From Legionella fallonii LLAP-10 (GTDB lineage: Bacteria > Pseudomonadota > Gammaproteobacteria > Legionellales > Legionellaceae): DNA of 64,000 bases. The translations under genes were made by a program, and so were the position numbers. The stretch spans positions 1,021,001 through 1,085,000 of the forward strand of contig NZ_LN614827.1 in assembly GCF_000953135.1 (NCBI RefSeq). The letters run 5' to 3'. Under the pieces are notes generated by a model. The model was not told where the DNA came from. It saw only the letters and a program-made list of their open reading frames with translations, and searched no databases. The stretch's first letter is position 1. Every line of letters begins with the position of its first letter. Positions 44,674-53,220 of this stretch are shown here, in pieces.

Positions 44674-46009
44674 AAAGGACACAGGGCAAGCGTTGTTCAG
44701 TGATGAACAAACGCTTGCTTTTTTTAGTCAAGATTTTGGTAAATTAATTCACTCTCCTCCATCGGCGGTATGCCTTCCTCAGCAGCTAAGCTCTCTACAA
44801 TCACTAATTGCATTTGCTCATCAACATAGCCTACCGATAACGATTCGTGGCAATGGATTAAGCCAAGGCGGACAAGCATTGCCTTTGCCTGGTGGATTAA
44901 CTTTATCCATGCGGAATTTTAACAAACCTTTGGATTTAGAAGAAAACACCATTTGGGTTGAAGCCAATACTACTTGGTCTGACTTACTTAACGTATCGTT
45001 ACAACAACACAAAGCTCCATTTGTACTGCCTTATAATTGTAATTTATCGGTAGCGGGAGTACTGTCTGCTGGAGGTGTGGGATCCTCCTCATTTAAATAT
45101 GGAGCAATTAATGCCCATGTAGCAGCCTTGGAAGTGATTGATGGATTAGGAAATAAACATATTGTTAAAAATGATTCACCGCTATTTCATGCCTGCTTGT
45201 CAGGCCAAGGACGTTTTGCTGTCATTACCAAAGCCTGTATCCAATTAAGGCCTGTACAAACTCAAGTAGCTACTTTTTTCTTGGTTTATTCGTCACAAGA
45301 TCAATGGTTTGAGGATATAGAAAAAGTAAAAAGTAGGGCAGACTATATGGAGTTATTTTGCTCGCCATCAGTGCAGGGAGCAAAATTAAAAGAAGGCAAA
45401 AGAGTGCCTATAGCACAATGGCTTTATGGATTACATTTTTCTGTAGAGCATGAGCAGATTGCTCCTGCGTTAAATGATGTTATTAAGGGTTTAAAACCTT
45501 GGCAGATAATTCATTCACAAGAGGAAGATATTTTATCCTATTTCCTAAGGCATAACTCACGATTTGATGTAATGAAAATGCTGGGACAATGGGATTTATT
45601 TCATCCCTGGTATGAATGTTTTATAACCGCAACGGTTTTAAAGAAGTACCTCAATGATTTATTACACCAATTACCCATTCATTATGCCAATATTGTTCAT
45701 GTAGTTCCTATGGCAAGAGAGAGTGGTGGATTTTTAATGTTTCCTGAGGGGGAGTCAGTCTATTCTTTTATGATTTTAAATCCTGGCATACCGGGTTTTC
45801 TTAAAGAGAGTTGTATGCAGGCAATACAAACTCTTGATGAATGTTTTATTTCCAGTGGAGGTAAGCGTTATTTATCAGGGTTTTTAGGTCAGAAATTATC
45901 TGCAAATTATTGGATCAACCATTTTGGTGAACAATATAACTCCTGGATAAATTTGAAAAAAGAATTCGATCCGAAAGGAATTTTTAGTTCTATGTTGCAT
46001 CAATCCTAA
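44627..46009 (+). CDS. FAD-binding oxidoreductase, cytokinin-dehydrogenase-like
   Basis: 460 residues; GAAAGGAATCAAC precedes ATG inside the previous gene. PCMH-type FAD domain: PITIRGNGLSQGGQALPLPG, then AGVLSAGGVGSSSFKYGAIN, LEVIDGLGNKHIV and FHACLSGQGRFAVITKACI, blocks resembling cytokinin dehydrogenase. Where those enzymes have Gly-His-Ser (His covalently bound to FAD) this one has Gly-Leu-Ser, so FAD is probably non-covalent. The C-terminal end (NSWINLKKEFDPKGIFS) fits the family. Substrate unknown. Confidence 0.8.
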   Translation: MSSLNQWNSVVIKQHKKDTGQALFSDEQTLAFFSQDFGKLIHSPPSAVCLPQQLSSLQSLIAFAHQHSLPITIRGNGLSQGGQALPLPGGLTLSMRNFNKPLDLEENTIWVEANTTWSDLLNVSLQQHKAPFVLPYNCNLSVAGVLSAGGVGSSSFKYGAINAHVAALEVIDGLGNKHIVKNDSPLFHACLSGQGRFAVITKACIQLRPVQTQVATFFLVYSSQDQWFEDIEKVKSRADYMELFCSPSVQGAKLKEGKRVPIAQWLYGLHFSVEHEQIAPALNDVIKGLKPWQIIHSQEEDILSYFLRHNSRFDVMKMLGQWDLFHPWYECFITATVLKKYLNDLLHQLPIHYANIVHVVPMARESGGFLMFPEGESVYSFMILNPGIPGFLKESCMQAIQTLDECFISSGGKRYLSGFLGQKLSANYWINHFGEQYNSWINLKKEFDPKGIFSSMLHQS

Positions 46010-46141
46010 TACAATTAATTTTTTCTTACTTCTAGGTTGGCAACAAATTGTCTATAGCTGTTAGGGTAAGGAAGAAATATCCTTCTGAGGCTCTCTTCCT
46101 AACCTTCTCCTGCGATGGAGTCTAGGTATTTCTTAGATTCG

Positions 46142-46209
46142 TTCGGCCTGAGGAAGTGCGAGGCACTGTCTCGAAGGCTTTGATCAACTCTTCGAGACAG
46201 TGCTTTTTT
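46142..46209. terminator. strong terminator within a dispersed repeat
   Basis: GCACTGTCTCGAAG (46163-46176) and CTTCGAGACAGTGC (46190-46203) form a 14-bp perfect stem followed by TTTTTT. It ends the plus-strand oxidase operon and directly abuts the stop of the minus-strand effector-like gene. The preceding GTTCGGCCTGAGGAAGTGCG belongs to a repeat seen in diverged form near 13308. Confidence 0.85.
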
Positions 46210-49200
46210 AGGCAGCAGGAGCCGCTTTATTCGCTTTATTCTCTATGTAATCTTCAATTGTAGAAAGTTTTTCAGAACTGTCTGTAGCGAAGAAGGTGAA
46301 TTTACCTTTGTTCACAGCGATGTTGACACCAGCCGCGATAGCATACCCTATACCTGCAGTGATTATCATAGCAAAAACATTTAGCAATATTCTTCCCCAT
46401 CCTCTATGCTGATCTAGTACTTCCCTAGCCTCCTGCACATGTCTTTTACAATTATCTTTGAAGTTTTTGTAGCTCGCAGGACTGGGTTCTTTTGTGAAAA
46501 ATTCATTTCCTTGGTCTTCTAAGGCGGCATAAAGCGCATTTGCAGCGCCATAAGCATCTTGTAACTTCTGATCTGTTGCAAAATCTGGTTCCTTTTGGAA
46601 CTCATCCATTTTGTCCTTTAGCACATGAATAGCTTTATTGAATTCCTCATGATAATGATTAGGCTCAGTTGGCTTGCCAGCTTGCTCTTTTTCATTGCGA
46701 TGAGGCTCTTCTTCTTCACGTTGTTTTTCTTGAGCTTTGCGCTGTTCATCAGCGAGTCGTTGTTTTTCTTGAGCTTTGCGTTGCTCATCAGCGAGTCGTT
46801 GTTTTTCTTCTTGAGCTTTGCGTTGCTCCTCAGCGAGTCGTTGTTTTTCTTCTTGAGCTTTGCGTTGCTCCTCAGCGAGTCGTTGTTTTTCTTGAGCTTT
46901 GCGTTGTTCATCAGCGAGTCGCTGTTTTTCTTCTTGAGCTTTGCGTTGTTCATCAGCGAGTCGTTGTTTTTCTTTTTGAGCTTTGTTCTCCTCTTCAGAG
47001 GGGCGTTGTTTTTCTTGAGTCTTGCGTTGCTCATCAGCGAGCCGTTGTTTTTCTTCTTGAGCTTTGCGTTGCTCATCAGCGAGTCGTTGTTTTTCTTCTT
47101 GAGTTTTGCGTTGTTCATCAGCGAGCCGTTGCTTTTCTTCTTGAGCTTTGCGTTGTTCATCAGCGAGTCGTTGTTTTTCTTCTTGAGCTTTGCGTTGCTC
47201 ATCAGCGAGCCGTTGCTTTTCTTCTTGAGCTTTGCGTTGTTCATCAGCGAGTCGTTGTTTTTCTTCTTGAGCTTTGCGTTGTTCATCAGCGAGCCGTTGC
47301 TTTTCTTCTTGAGCTTTGCGTTGTTCATCAGCGAGCCGTTGTTTTTCTTCTTGAGCTTTGCGTTGCTCATCAGCGAGCCGTTGCTTTTCTTCTTGAGCTT
47401 TGCGTTGCTCATCAGCGAGCCGTTGCTTTTCTTCTTGAGCTTTGCGTTGTTCATCAGCGAGCCGTTGCTTTTCTTCTTGAGCTTTGCGTTGCTCAACAGC
47501 GAGCCGTTGCTTTTCTTCTTGAGCTTTCACACTTTGTTTTTCGTGTTGGATGCGCTGTTGTATTTCTTTTAGTTCTTTAATAACAGAAGGAGGTAACTCT
47601 TGTTTTTTTTCTACTATTTGAGCTATTTCGGCGCACACTGCAACTGGTGCCTTTTTGAGGTATTCCCAATTAATATGTTGGTGTGCCTCTGGATGATTTC
47701 TCATAGCGGTTAAAACGATGTTTTTATACAGCTCATAATCCTTTGGTTCCTGGGCCTTGTACATGTTTTCGTTGATAGAACGAAGTGCTAAACCATTGCT
47801 TTGCACCGAGTTATAAACTATTTGTTGATAGGCAGGAATGTGATCTTCAATATAATCACGATGAACGAAGCTAAGTGCTTCGCCGTTTTGCTTTACTGCA
47901 GCAGTACATATCTTCTCATAAATTTCCGCTTGATTTCTTAAGGGGGTTCCTGTAACAAACTGAAGTGCTAAACCATTTTGCTGTACTGCGTCATACGCTA
48001 TACGGGCAAATAGCCCCACACCGTTTAAATATTGATAGTCTAAATTGGATACCTTCTCTAAAAGAAGACCATCGTGCTTCACTACAGTTTCAATTATAGC
48101 CGCACGGACTGCAACAGGGGCATTTTTGAGATATTCCCAATTAATATATTGGCGTGCCTCGGGATTGCTTTGCATCGCGCTTAGAACTAGCTCTTTATAT
48201 AGTTGGTAATCCTCTGGTCTCTTGTATTCAAATATTCTGTCCCTGATATTTTTTAGTGACAAACCATGATGCCGTACTGCAATAAGAGCTATATTCTTAT
48301 ATTCTTTGAAATGGGCATCTGCATAATCGTGATGAACATAGAAAAGTGCTTCGCTGCTTTGTTGTACTGCTGCAATAGCGATCTTTTCATATTCTTCCGG
48401 ATGATTGTTGACAAAAGCGCGATTAACCCACTGAATTGCTAAGGGATTTTGTTTTACTGCTTCAGAAAGGATAGGAATGTAGAGTCCTTTATGACTTAGT
48501 ATGGCATAGACTTGCTGGGAAGAAGCATGTTGCAATGCCTGTGGATTTTGCTTTATTGCTGCCCGCAAAATTTCTACATAGTCTGCGGTATTGCTAATGA
48601 TATAGCTATTCTCAATGGATTGAATTGCAAGCCCATCTTGTCCAACCATCTTGAGATATGTTTCTTTGAGTAATGCTTTTTTTTGCTGTGCTTCTTCCTG
48701 TTTATGAAATTGCACAAAGTGATTCACCTCATCTACTTTTTTCAGTAATAAATTAAATGGCGGTTGGTCCATCTGGCCTGGAGGACAGATAGCAGCAACG
48801 AATAGAGATGACTTAGCGTTAGCCGCTTTCAATTTATTACCTTCAACTTCTAGTACTTCTGCTCTTTCCTTCGTATATTGTTTTAAGCTACTTTCATATT
48901 CGCCTAAAAGAGGTGCGGTTTGTTCTGTTCTAAGTAGATAATAATGGCCTTCTAATACATTGAGTTTAGTTTCCATCTCTGGAGTGTCTTCATTTCCTGC
49001 AATTTCTTTTATCTTTGTTGCGCGATTGGTGGCATCATATATAGTAAGGGGTTGTTTCAATATTTCTATTACTGGTCCCAGGTCAGCGTAGGAAAGTTTG
49101 GTGCTTGGTTGTGCAATAAGTTGGCAATAGTTTTGGTATCCTTTGTCTTGCCAAAAATTTTTTAAAGCTTGAGTTACATTCCCTTGTGCATCAGTAAAAT

Positions 49201-49735
49201 ATTGTTCAAATCGCTTCTCGTGAGCAGTTAAAGCCCCTTCCTTTGGACGTGCACAAAAGTATTCTAGGAATTGTTCATTTGCCGCGTATAAAACACCTTC
49301 AGCACCGCTTAATAACTGATCTTTTTCCATGAATGCACGGAATTCTTTATAGTTTTTAAATTGCTCTATAGTCTCAGCTTCAAGAGAGTTAGCTATTGTA
49401 AGATTCTGAGCCATGGTTGTCGCGAACCATTCACGCATTAAGAAGCCAAGAACTAATGTTTTTTCAAAAATAAAGTTTGGGGAAACAGGGGGACGCTCAG
49501 GGGATTGTCGTTGGGCATATTCTGCAAATATTGATAAAGAATCGATATCAGGAAACCGTTTTTGCAATTCCGCTGCCGGACCTTTGTCACCTAGTATGGA
49601 TTTAAAAGTAAATAAATCCTCTGGCAAATCTAAGTCATTGGCAAAAAGATGAAGTAAATAGGTATGAAAGAAACAGTTATCAAATGCACCAGATACATTT
49701 AACGCTTGATCAAAGCGGACATTAAAGTTTGCCAT
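46208..49735 (-). CDS. putative Dot/Icm effector: OTU-like, DUF4116-like repeats, coiled coil
   Basis: 1175 residues, no signal peptide. Residues 15-26 (SGAFDNCFFHTY) and 261-269 (LEGHYYLLR) resemble the Cys and His boxes of OTU cysteine proteases, with Cys21 and His264 as candidates; the usual DGNC is FDNC. Residues about 370-750 contain repeats of the type YEKIAIAAVQQSSEALFYV, like DUF4116. Residues about 780-1060 are about twenty copies of RKAQEEKQRLADEQ, a long coiled coil. A hydrophobic segment (LNVFAMIITAGIGYAIAAGV) lies near residue 1125. A PmrA-like box and TATAAT precede the gene. Translocation is inference. Confidence 0.75.
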   Translation of the reverse strand: MANFNVRFDQALNVSGAFDNCFFHTYLLHLFANDLDLPEDLFTFKSILGDKGPAAELQKRFPDIDSLSIFAEYAQRQSPERPPVSPNFIFEKTLVLGFLMREWFATTMAQNLTIANSLEAETIEQFKNYKEFRAFMEKDQLLSGAEGVLYAANEQFLEYFCARPKEGALTAHEKRFEQYFTDAQGNVTQALKNFWQDKGYQNYCQLIAQPSTKLSYADLGPVIEILKQPLTIYDATNRATKIKEIAGNEDTPEMETKLNVLEGHYYLLRTEQTAPLLGEYESSLKQYTKERAEVLEVEGNKLKAANAKSSLFVAAICPPGQMDQPPFNLLLKKVDEVNHFVQFHKQEEAQQKKALLKETYLKMVGQDGLAIQSIENSYIISNTADYVEILRAAIKQNPQALQHASSQQVYAILSHKGLYIPILSEAVKQNPLAIQWVNRAFVNNHPEEYEKIAIAAVQQSSEALFYVHHDYADAHFKEYKNIALIAVRHHGLSLKNIRDRIFEYKRPEDYQLYKELVLSAMQSNPEARQYINWEYLKNAPVAVRAAIIETVVKHDGLLLEKVSNLDYQYLNGVGLFARIAYDAVQQNGLALQFVTGTPLRNQAEIYEKICTAAVKQNGEALSFVHRDYIEDHIPAYQQIVYNSVQSNGLALRSINENMYKAQEPKDYELYKNIVLTAMRNHPEAHQHINWEYLKKAPVAVCAEIAQIVEKKQELPPSVIKELKEIQQRIQHEKQSVKAQEEKQRLAVEQRKAQEEKQRLADEQRKAQEEKQRLADEQRKAQEEKQRLADEQRKAQEEKQRLADEQRKAQEEKQRLADEQRKAQEEKQRLADEQRKAQEEKQRLADEQRKAQEEKQRLADEQRKAQEEKQRLADEQRKTQEEKQRLADEQRKAQEEKQRLADEQRKTQEKQRPSEEENKAQKEKQRLADEQRKAQEEKQRLADEQRKAQEKQRLAEEQRKAQEEKQRLAEEQRKAQEEKQRLADEQRKAQEKQRLADEQRKAQEKQREEEEPHRNEKEQAGKPTEPNHYHEEFNKAIHVLKDKMDEFQKEPDFATDQKLQDAYGAANALYAALEDQGNEFFTKEPSPASYKNFKDNCKRHVQEAREVLDQHRGWGRILLNVFAMIITAGIGYAIAAGVNIAVNKGKFTFFATDSSEKLSTIEDYIENKANKAAPAA
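46718..47530. repeat. 42-bp minisatellite array inside the effector-like gene
   Basis: About twenty tandem units of 42 bp (some 39 bp) encode RKAQEEKQRLADEQ on the minus strand. Variation is limited to GTT/GCT and GAT/GAG type positions, and three shorter units lack one Glu codon. Because the unit lacks stop codons in several frames, long spurious frames appear on both strands (for example 46618-47496 minus and 46625-47572 plus). Confidence 0.9.
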
Positions 49736-50058
49736 TAGATAGATGCCTCAATTAAGATTAGGATAAAATTATTTACATTATAGCTTGTTAAAATTAAGAA
49801 TACGTTAAGTAAACGTTAAGCAAAGATAATAAATTCTGTACAGGACAACATTTTTTGCCGTCTTTACGCATGAAGCGAAGCAATCTAGTGCAAATCTTTG
49901 TTTTTAGCTCAAACCAGATTGATTCCCTAAGACTTATAACGAGGACACCTTCAGTTTTTGTTCTGAGAGGGTAATAGAGAGTTTTTTTGTGCGGGATAAA
50001 AATGCCAACTAATCCAGAGACATTAACATGAGGATGAAGTTCTATGTATTTTCATATT
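49736..50058. other. intergenic region with the effector-gene promoter
   Basis: Holds the PmrA-like box and -10 of the downstream minus-strand gene. The rest, up to the methyltransferase stop at 50059, shows no gene. Confidence 0.5.
49777..49820 (-). promoter_or_regulatory. PmrA-like box and -10 element of the effector-like gene
   Basis: Minus strand: CTTAACGTT-TA-CTTAACGTA (49801-49820), two 9-base half sites spaced by two, like the PmrA element cTTAATatT-N2-cTTAATatT known upstream of Legionella effector genes. TATAAT follows at 49777-49782 after 18 bases, and ATG is at 49735. The last four bases of each half site differ from consensus. Confidence 0.55.
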
Positions 50059-51027
50059 TTATGTATAATCTTTCAAAAACTCCATAACAGTGTAGATGCC
50101 TTTAGTTGGGTAGGTATTTTTTAGCTTAAAGCCTGTAGACTCGATTAATTCACGCCAATCATCCAGCTTTCGTTGTCTGCCGCCCAGCAATACCATCATC
50201 ACTATATCCATAGTTTTATTCGTATGAGGTAAATCATGTTCTGGAATAACCTGCTCGGCAATAATTAAGGAAGAATGCTGAGACATATGTTGGTAACAAT
50301 CGATAAGAACTCTTACTATTTTTTCATCATCAAAATCATGCAATATTCCTTTAAAAAGATAGGATTCGGTTTTAGGAAGGGATAACCAATAATCATCTGA
50401 AGGATATTTGTTAATGTGTTCAACGAGGTTAAATAAATGAATAGAGATGGAGGGGCATTGTTCTTTAATTGCCTGCGATAATTCTTTATGTCCCGCCCCA
50501 ATATCGGTAAGGGTTTTGAATTGGTCAAAATTATATCCTTGGGTAATCGCCTTATCATCAAGAGCAGATAATTTGCTAATTCCTTTTTGAAATCGTATTT
50601 TCTTTTCTGGATTCTGATTGAGAAAATCAAAGAACTCCAAACCATGTTGTACTTTGAATGCAGTTTCTCCTGTTTTAAGCGTTGTTTCCAATTGGGCAAA
50701 TGCTTGCCACCATGATTCATCAACCATACTTAATATATCTTGCATTGAATTAGGATGATCCTGCCTTAACGGGGCGGATAATGAGGTTAGGGCATAAGAA
50801 TTTCCTTCTTTGATAAAAAGACCATAAGCAGACAGAAAGGTTAGTATCCTATCTAACAACTCTGGAACGGTTGACGTTAAATGAGCCAATTCATGGACAT
50901 CTATCGGGCGATCTGACATGTAGTCGGCAATACCTAAATGAGCAATAGCATGAATAGCCCTTGAAATTACATAATCACGGGACATGATCGCTAATTGGAT
51001 ATGGGGCTGAATTGGTTCTTTATTCAT
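50059..51027 (-). CDS. SAM-dependent O-methyltransferase
   Basis: 322 residues. N-terminal winged-helix dimerisation domain (HELAHLTSTVPELLDRILTFL), then a Rossmann domain with DIGAGHKEL (degenerate motif I), and KGILHDFDDEKIVRVL, whose His is the catalytic base in small-molecule O-methyltransferases of the hydroxyneurosporene/acetylserotonin class. Acceptor unknown. It might modify a product of the nearby oxidase genes, but the effector-like gene lies between. Starts at ATG 51027. Confidence 0.85.
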   Translation of the reverse strand: MNKEPIQPHIQLAIMSRDYVISRAIHAIAHLGIADYMSDRPIDVHELAHLTSTVPELLDRILTFLSAYGLFIKEGNSYALTSLSAPLRQDHPNSMQDILSMVDESWWQAFAQLETTLKTGETAFKVQHGLEFFDFLNQNPEKKIRFQKGISKLSALDDKAITQGYNFDQFKTLTDIGAGHKELSQAIKEQCPSISIHLFNLVEHINKYPSDDYWLSLPKTESYLFKGILHDFDDEKIVRVLIDCYQHMSQHSSLIIAEQVIPEHDLPHTNKTMDIVMMVLLGGRQRKLDDWRELIESTGFKLKNTYPTKGIYTVMEFLKDYT

Positions 51028-51129
51028 GAGTAATCCTTAGCAAATGATTTTAAATCCATTTCGTGTTAGGTTTATACCTTGTTAGATATTATGTGTTAGG
51101 ATGAGTATCTATTAATTTGTAGCATAATT

Positions 51130-51157
51130 GTAGCCTGGTTGCTTGTAACCAGGCTAC
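51130..51157. repeat. GTAGCCTGGTT palindrome
   Basis: GTAGCCTGGTT and AACCAGGCTAC are perfect 11-bp arms around GCTTGT. The tightest copy of the GTAGCC family, between the methyltransferase and lspC. Confidence 0.65.
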
Positions 51158-51242
51158 ATGAATTCAAGCTGACGACATTCGGTGAGTTTAAGATACTCCT
51201 TGTATGCCGGGCTCACATTAGGTTAATAAGGGTTTTTAGTAC

Positions 51243-51752
51243 ATGAAATTTGATATTCATTATTTGGTTTCATCTAAATATGCAAAATGGATAGTTATTG
51301 GTTTTATTTCCCTTTTTTCTTTATTGATTGTTTTCGAATATAGTAAGCTTGTCTTTCCTGTTGGGGTTACTTCTATTGCTCCTGGGGCGAATACACTTTC
51401 TGGAAATAAAACAAAAGAAGATACCTCTAATTATATTTTGAACTCATCTCTTTTCGGGGTTTATGTCCCTAATGACCTTAATGAGGGAAATGTGAAAAAA
51501 TCTATGCTTAATGTTACTTTAGTGGGAATTTTACTAGGCGATGTATCTAAAGAGTCACAAGTTATCATTCGTGCTTCTGGAGGCGAAGAAAATACTTATA
51601 GAATAGGGGATAAAATCCCCGGTGGAGCTGTAATTAAACGCATTATGGCTCATGGAATTTTGGTTGAACGAAATGGTGCGCTAGAAAGTTTAAGTTTACC
51701 TAAAAATGATTTAATCTTTGAACCTGCGGCAGAGCCTTTAAAAGAGGAATAA
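51243..51752 (+). CDS. lspC: type II secretion protein GspC/LspC
   Basis: 169 residues: cytoplasmic start, one membrane helix (WIVIGFISLFSLLIVFEY), then the periplasmic homology-region domain with LNSSLFGVYVP, LNVTLVGILLGD and YRIGDKIPGGAVIKRIMAHGILVERNGALESLSLP. GspC links the inner-membrane platform to the secretin GspD. There is no C-terminal PDZ domain, which many GspC proteins have. It stands apart from the other T2SS genes, as in Legionella where lsp genes are scattered. A Sel1 lipoprotein gene follows 7 bases later. Confidence 0.85.
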   Translation: MKFDIHYLVSSKYAKWIVIGFISLFSLLIVFEYSKLVFPVGVTSIAPGANTLSGNKTKEDTSNYILNSSLFGVYVPNDLNEGNVKKSMLNVTLVGILLGDVSKESQVIIRASGGEENTYRIGDKIPGGAVIKRIMAHGILVERNGALESLSLPKNDLIFEPAAEPLKEE

Positions 51753-51759
51753 AGAGAGC

Positions 51760-52086
51760 ATGAAGCGTCGTATATTTAGTTTAATAACAATCATTATTTT
51801 TATTCCCATGTTGTTTGCCTGTGCTACAGGGGCACTAAGCTTACACCAAGGTATAGAAAGCTTTAGATTACAAGATTACAGAAGTGCGTTTATTCGTTTG
51901 AAGCCTCTAGCGGAAAAGGGACAGCGAGATGCTCAATATGCTGTTGGTTATATGTATTACTATGGGCAGGGAGTGGTAGAAGATAGGGATAAAGCTTGGT
52001 TTTGGATTCACATGGCCGCAAGACTAGGCCAACCTGATGCCATGGACGCGGTTAAAATTTTAGGGAAGGCCCCTCCGGTTAGATAA
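51760..52086 (+). CDS. Sel1-repeat lipoprotein
   Basis: 108 residues. A signal peptide with lipobox LFAC gives a lipoprotein of about 88 residues. The mature part has Sel1-like repeats: RSAFIRLKPLAEKGQRDAQY, then AVGYMYYYGQGVVEDRDKAW. GAGAGC precedes ATG, and the 7-base gap to lspC suggests co-transcription. Sel1 repeats mediate protein contacts; a role with T2SS is a guess. Confidence 0.85.
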   Translation: MKRRIFSLITIIIFIPMLFACATGALSLHQGIESFRLQDYRSAFIRLKPLAEKGQRDAQYAVGYMYYYGQGVVEDRDKAWFWIHMAARLGQPDAMDAVKILGKAPPVR

Positions 52087-52113
52087 TAGGTTGAGCCCAA
52101 GGGCCAGCCTATG

Positions 52114-53085
52114 TTAATTATGAGCTTTAATCACTAAAGAAATAACATAACTACAATAAACTATAAGTAATATACCCCCATGCCAGAATGAGAGCTTCTT
52201 TTTATACTGATAATTTAAGAAAATTAGCAATATTGTTAAAGAAATCATTACAGGAATGTCTCGCCACAATACGGTAGTACTTATTTTTGCCGGGATTATG
52301 ATAGTGGGAAATGCCAGAATTAATAAAAGACTATAAATATTGGAGCCTAGGATGGTTCCAGCAGCGATGTCTTCTTCTGCCTTAAGAGCAGCTGTGATCG
52401 CAGTAATCAAACTGGGTAGTGTGGCACTCATAGCAATGATAGTACACCCTGTGATGTATTCATTCATCCCCACTTTTTTAGCTAGCTCTGCAATACTAAG
52501 AATTAAATATTTATTGCTTATAGGAATTATGAGCAGTCCTAAAATAAGGCTGAGACTATTTAATTTTAAAGATCGACTGGAAATAACAGCAGATTTAAAG
52601 TTATTTAAAAAATGATCTTGAGGGTGATTACGACTTGATAAATAAATAAATAAAATAATGAGGGCAACACAAGCAATTAGAAACAAACAACCATCTATTT
52701 TGCCTAAAAAACCATCAAGAATAAGGCTATAAACAAAAAGCATGGTGATAATGATTATAGGGTACGTTTTTTTTAGGGCATTGTAATTAAGACTTGCCGG
52801 TTTGAGCAGAATTGAGATACCTAAGATCAACCCAATATTGGCAATATTCGCCCCTATAGCATTTCCTATAATAAAATGATTTCTATTTTTTAAATAGGAT
52901 AGGGTGAATATTATTAACTCAGGGATAGTAGTACCTAGGGCAATAATTGTTAAACCAATAGTAAATGGCGAAAGATGAAGACGCGCAACCAAACCCGAAG
53001 CACCAGTAACTATATGGTTCGCGGCCCATAATAGAGCAATAAAGCTCAGGATTAAGATTACGATACTATTCATAGAGTAGCTCAA
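52114..53085 (-). CDS. CaCA-family sodium/calcium antiporter (YrbG-like)
   Basis: 323 residues with ten hydrophobic segments in two inverted halves. The alpha-repeats are present: TIGLTIIALGTTIPELIIF and TGCTIIAMSATLPSLITA, the latter with Ser-Ala and Leu where the family usually has G-T-S-L-P-E, so the second acidic ligand (Glu) is replaced by Ser. This could change ion specificity. Also GNAIGANIANIGLILG and GTILGSNIYSLLLIL. Confidence 0.85.
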   Translation of the reverse strand: MSYSMNSIVILILSFIALLWAANHIVTGASGLVARLHLSPFTIGLTIIALGTTIPELIIFTLSYLKNRNHFIIGNAIGANIANIGLILGISILLKPASLNYNALKKTYPIIIITMLFVYSLILDGFLGKIDGCLFLIACVALIILFIYLSSRNHPQDHFLNNFKSAVISSRSLKLNSLSLILGLLIIPISNKYLILSIAELAKKVGMNEYITGCTIIAMSATLPSLITAITAALKAEEDIAAGTILGSNIYSLLLILAFPTIIIPAKISTTVLWRDIPVMISLTILLIFLNYQYKKKLSFWHGGILLIVYCSYVISLVIKAHN

Positions 53086-53220
53086 TATAGGTTATAAAAA
53101 GATAATCTTAGAAAAAAGTTTATTCCTACATGTGATTTAAGGATTAAATTGCTCTTTCTAGGATAATAATACGGGAATGATTTCTAATATATAGGCAAGA
53201 TAAATTAAAAGCTATCCCAA

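Noticed and set aside
46718..47530. CRISPR array
   Set aside because: The repeats are contiguous 42-bp coding units without spacers, and no cas genes are present.
46618..47580. Long open frames on both strands over the repeat (46618-47496 minus, 46625-47572 and 46669-47580 plus)
   Set aside because: They are frames of the same 42-bp repeat without stop codons; composition is unnatural (runs of Phe/Leu or Lys/Asn) and no ribosome site is seen.
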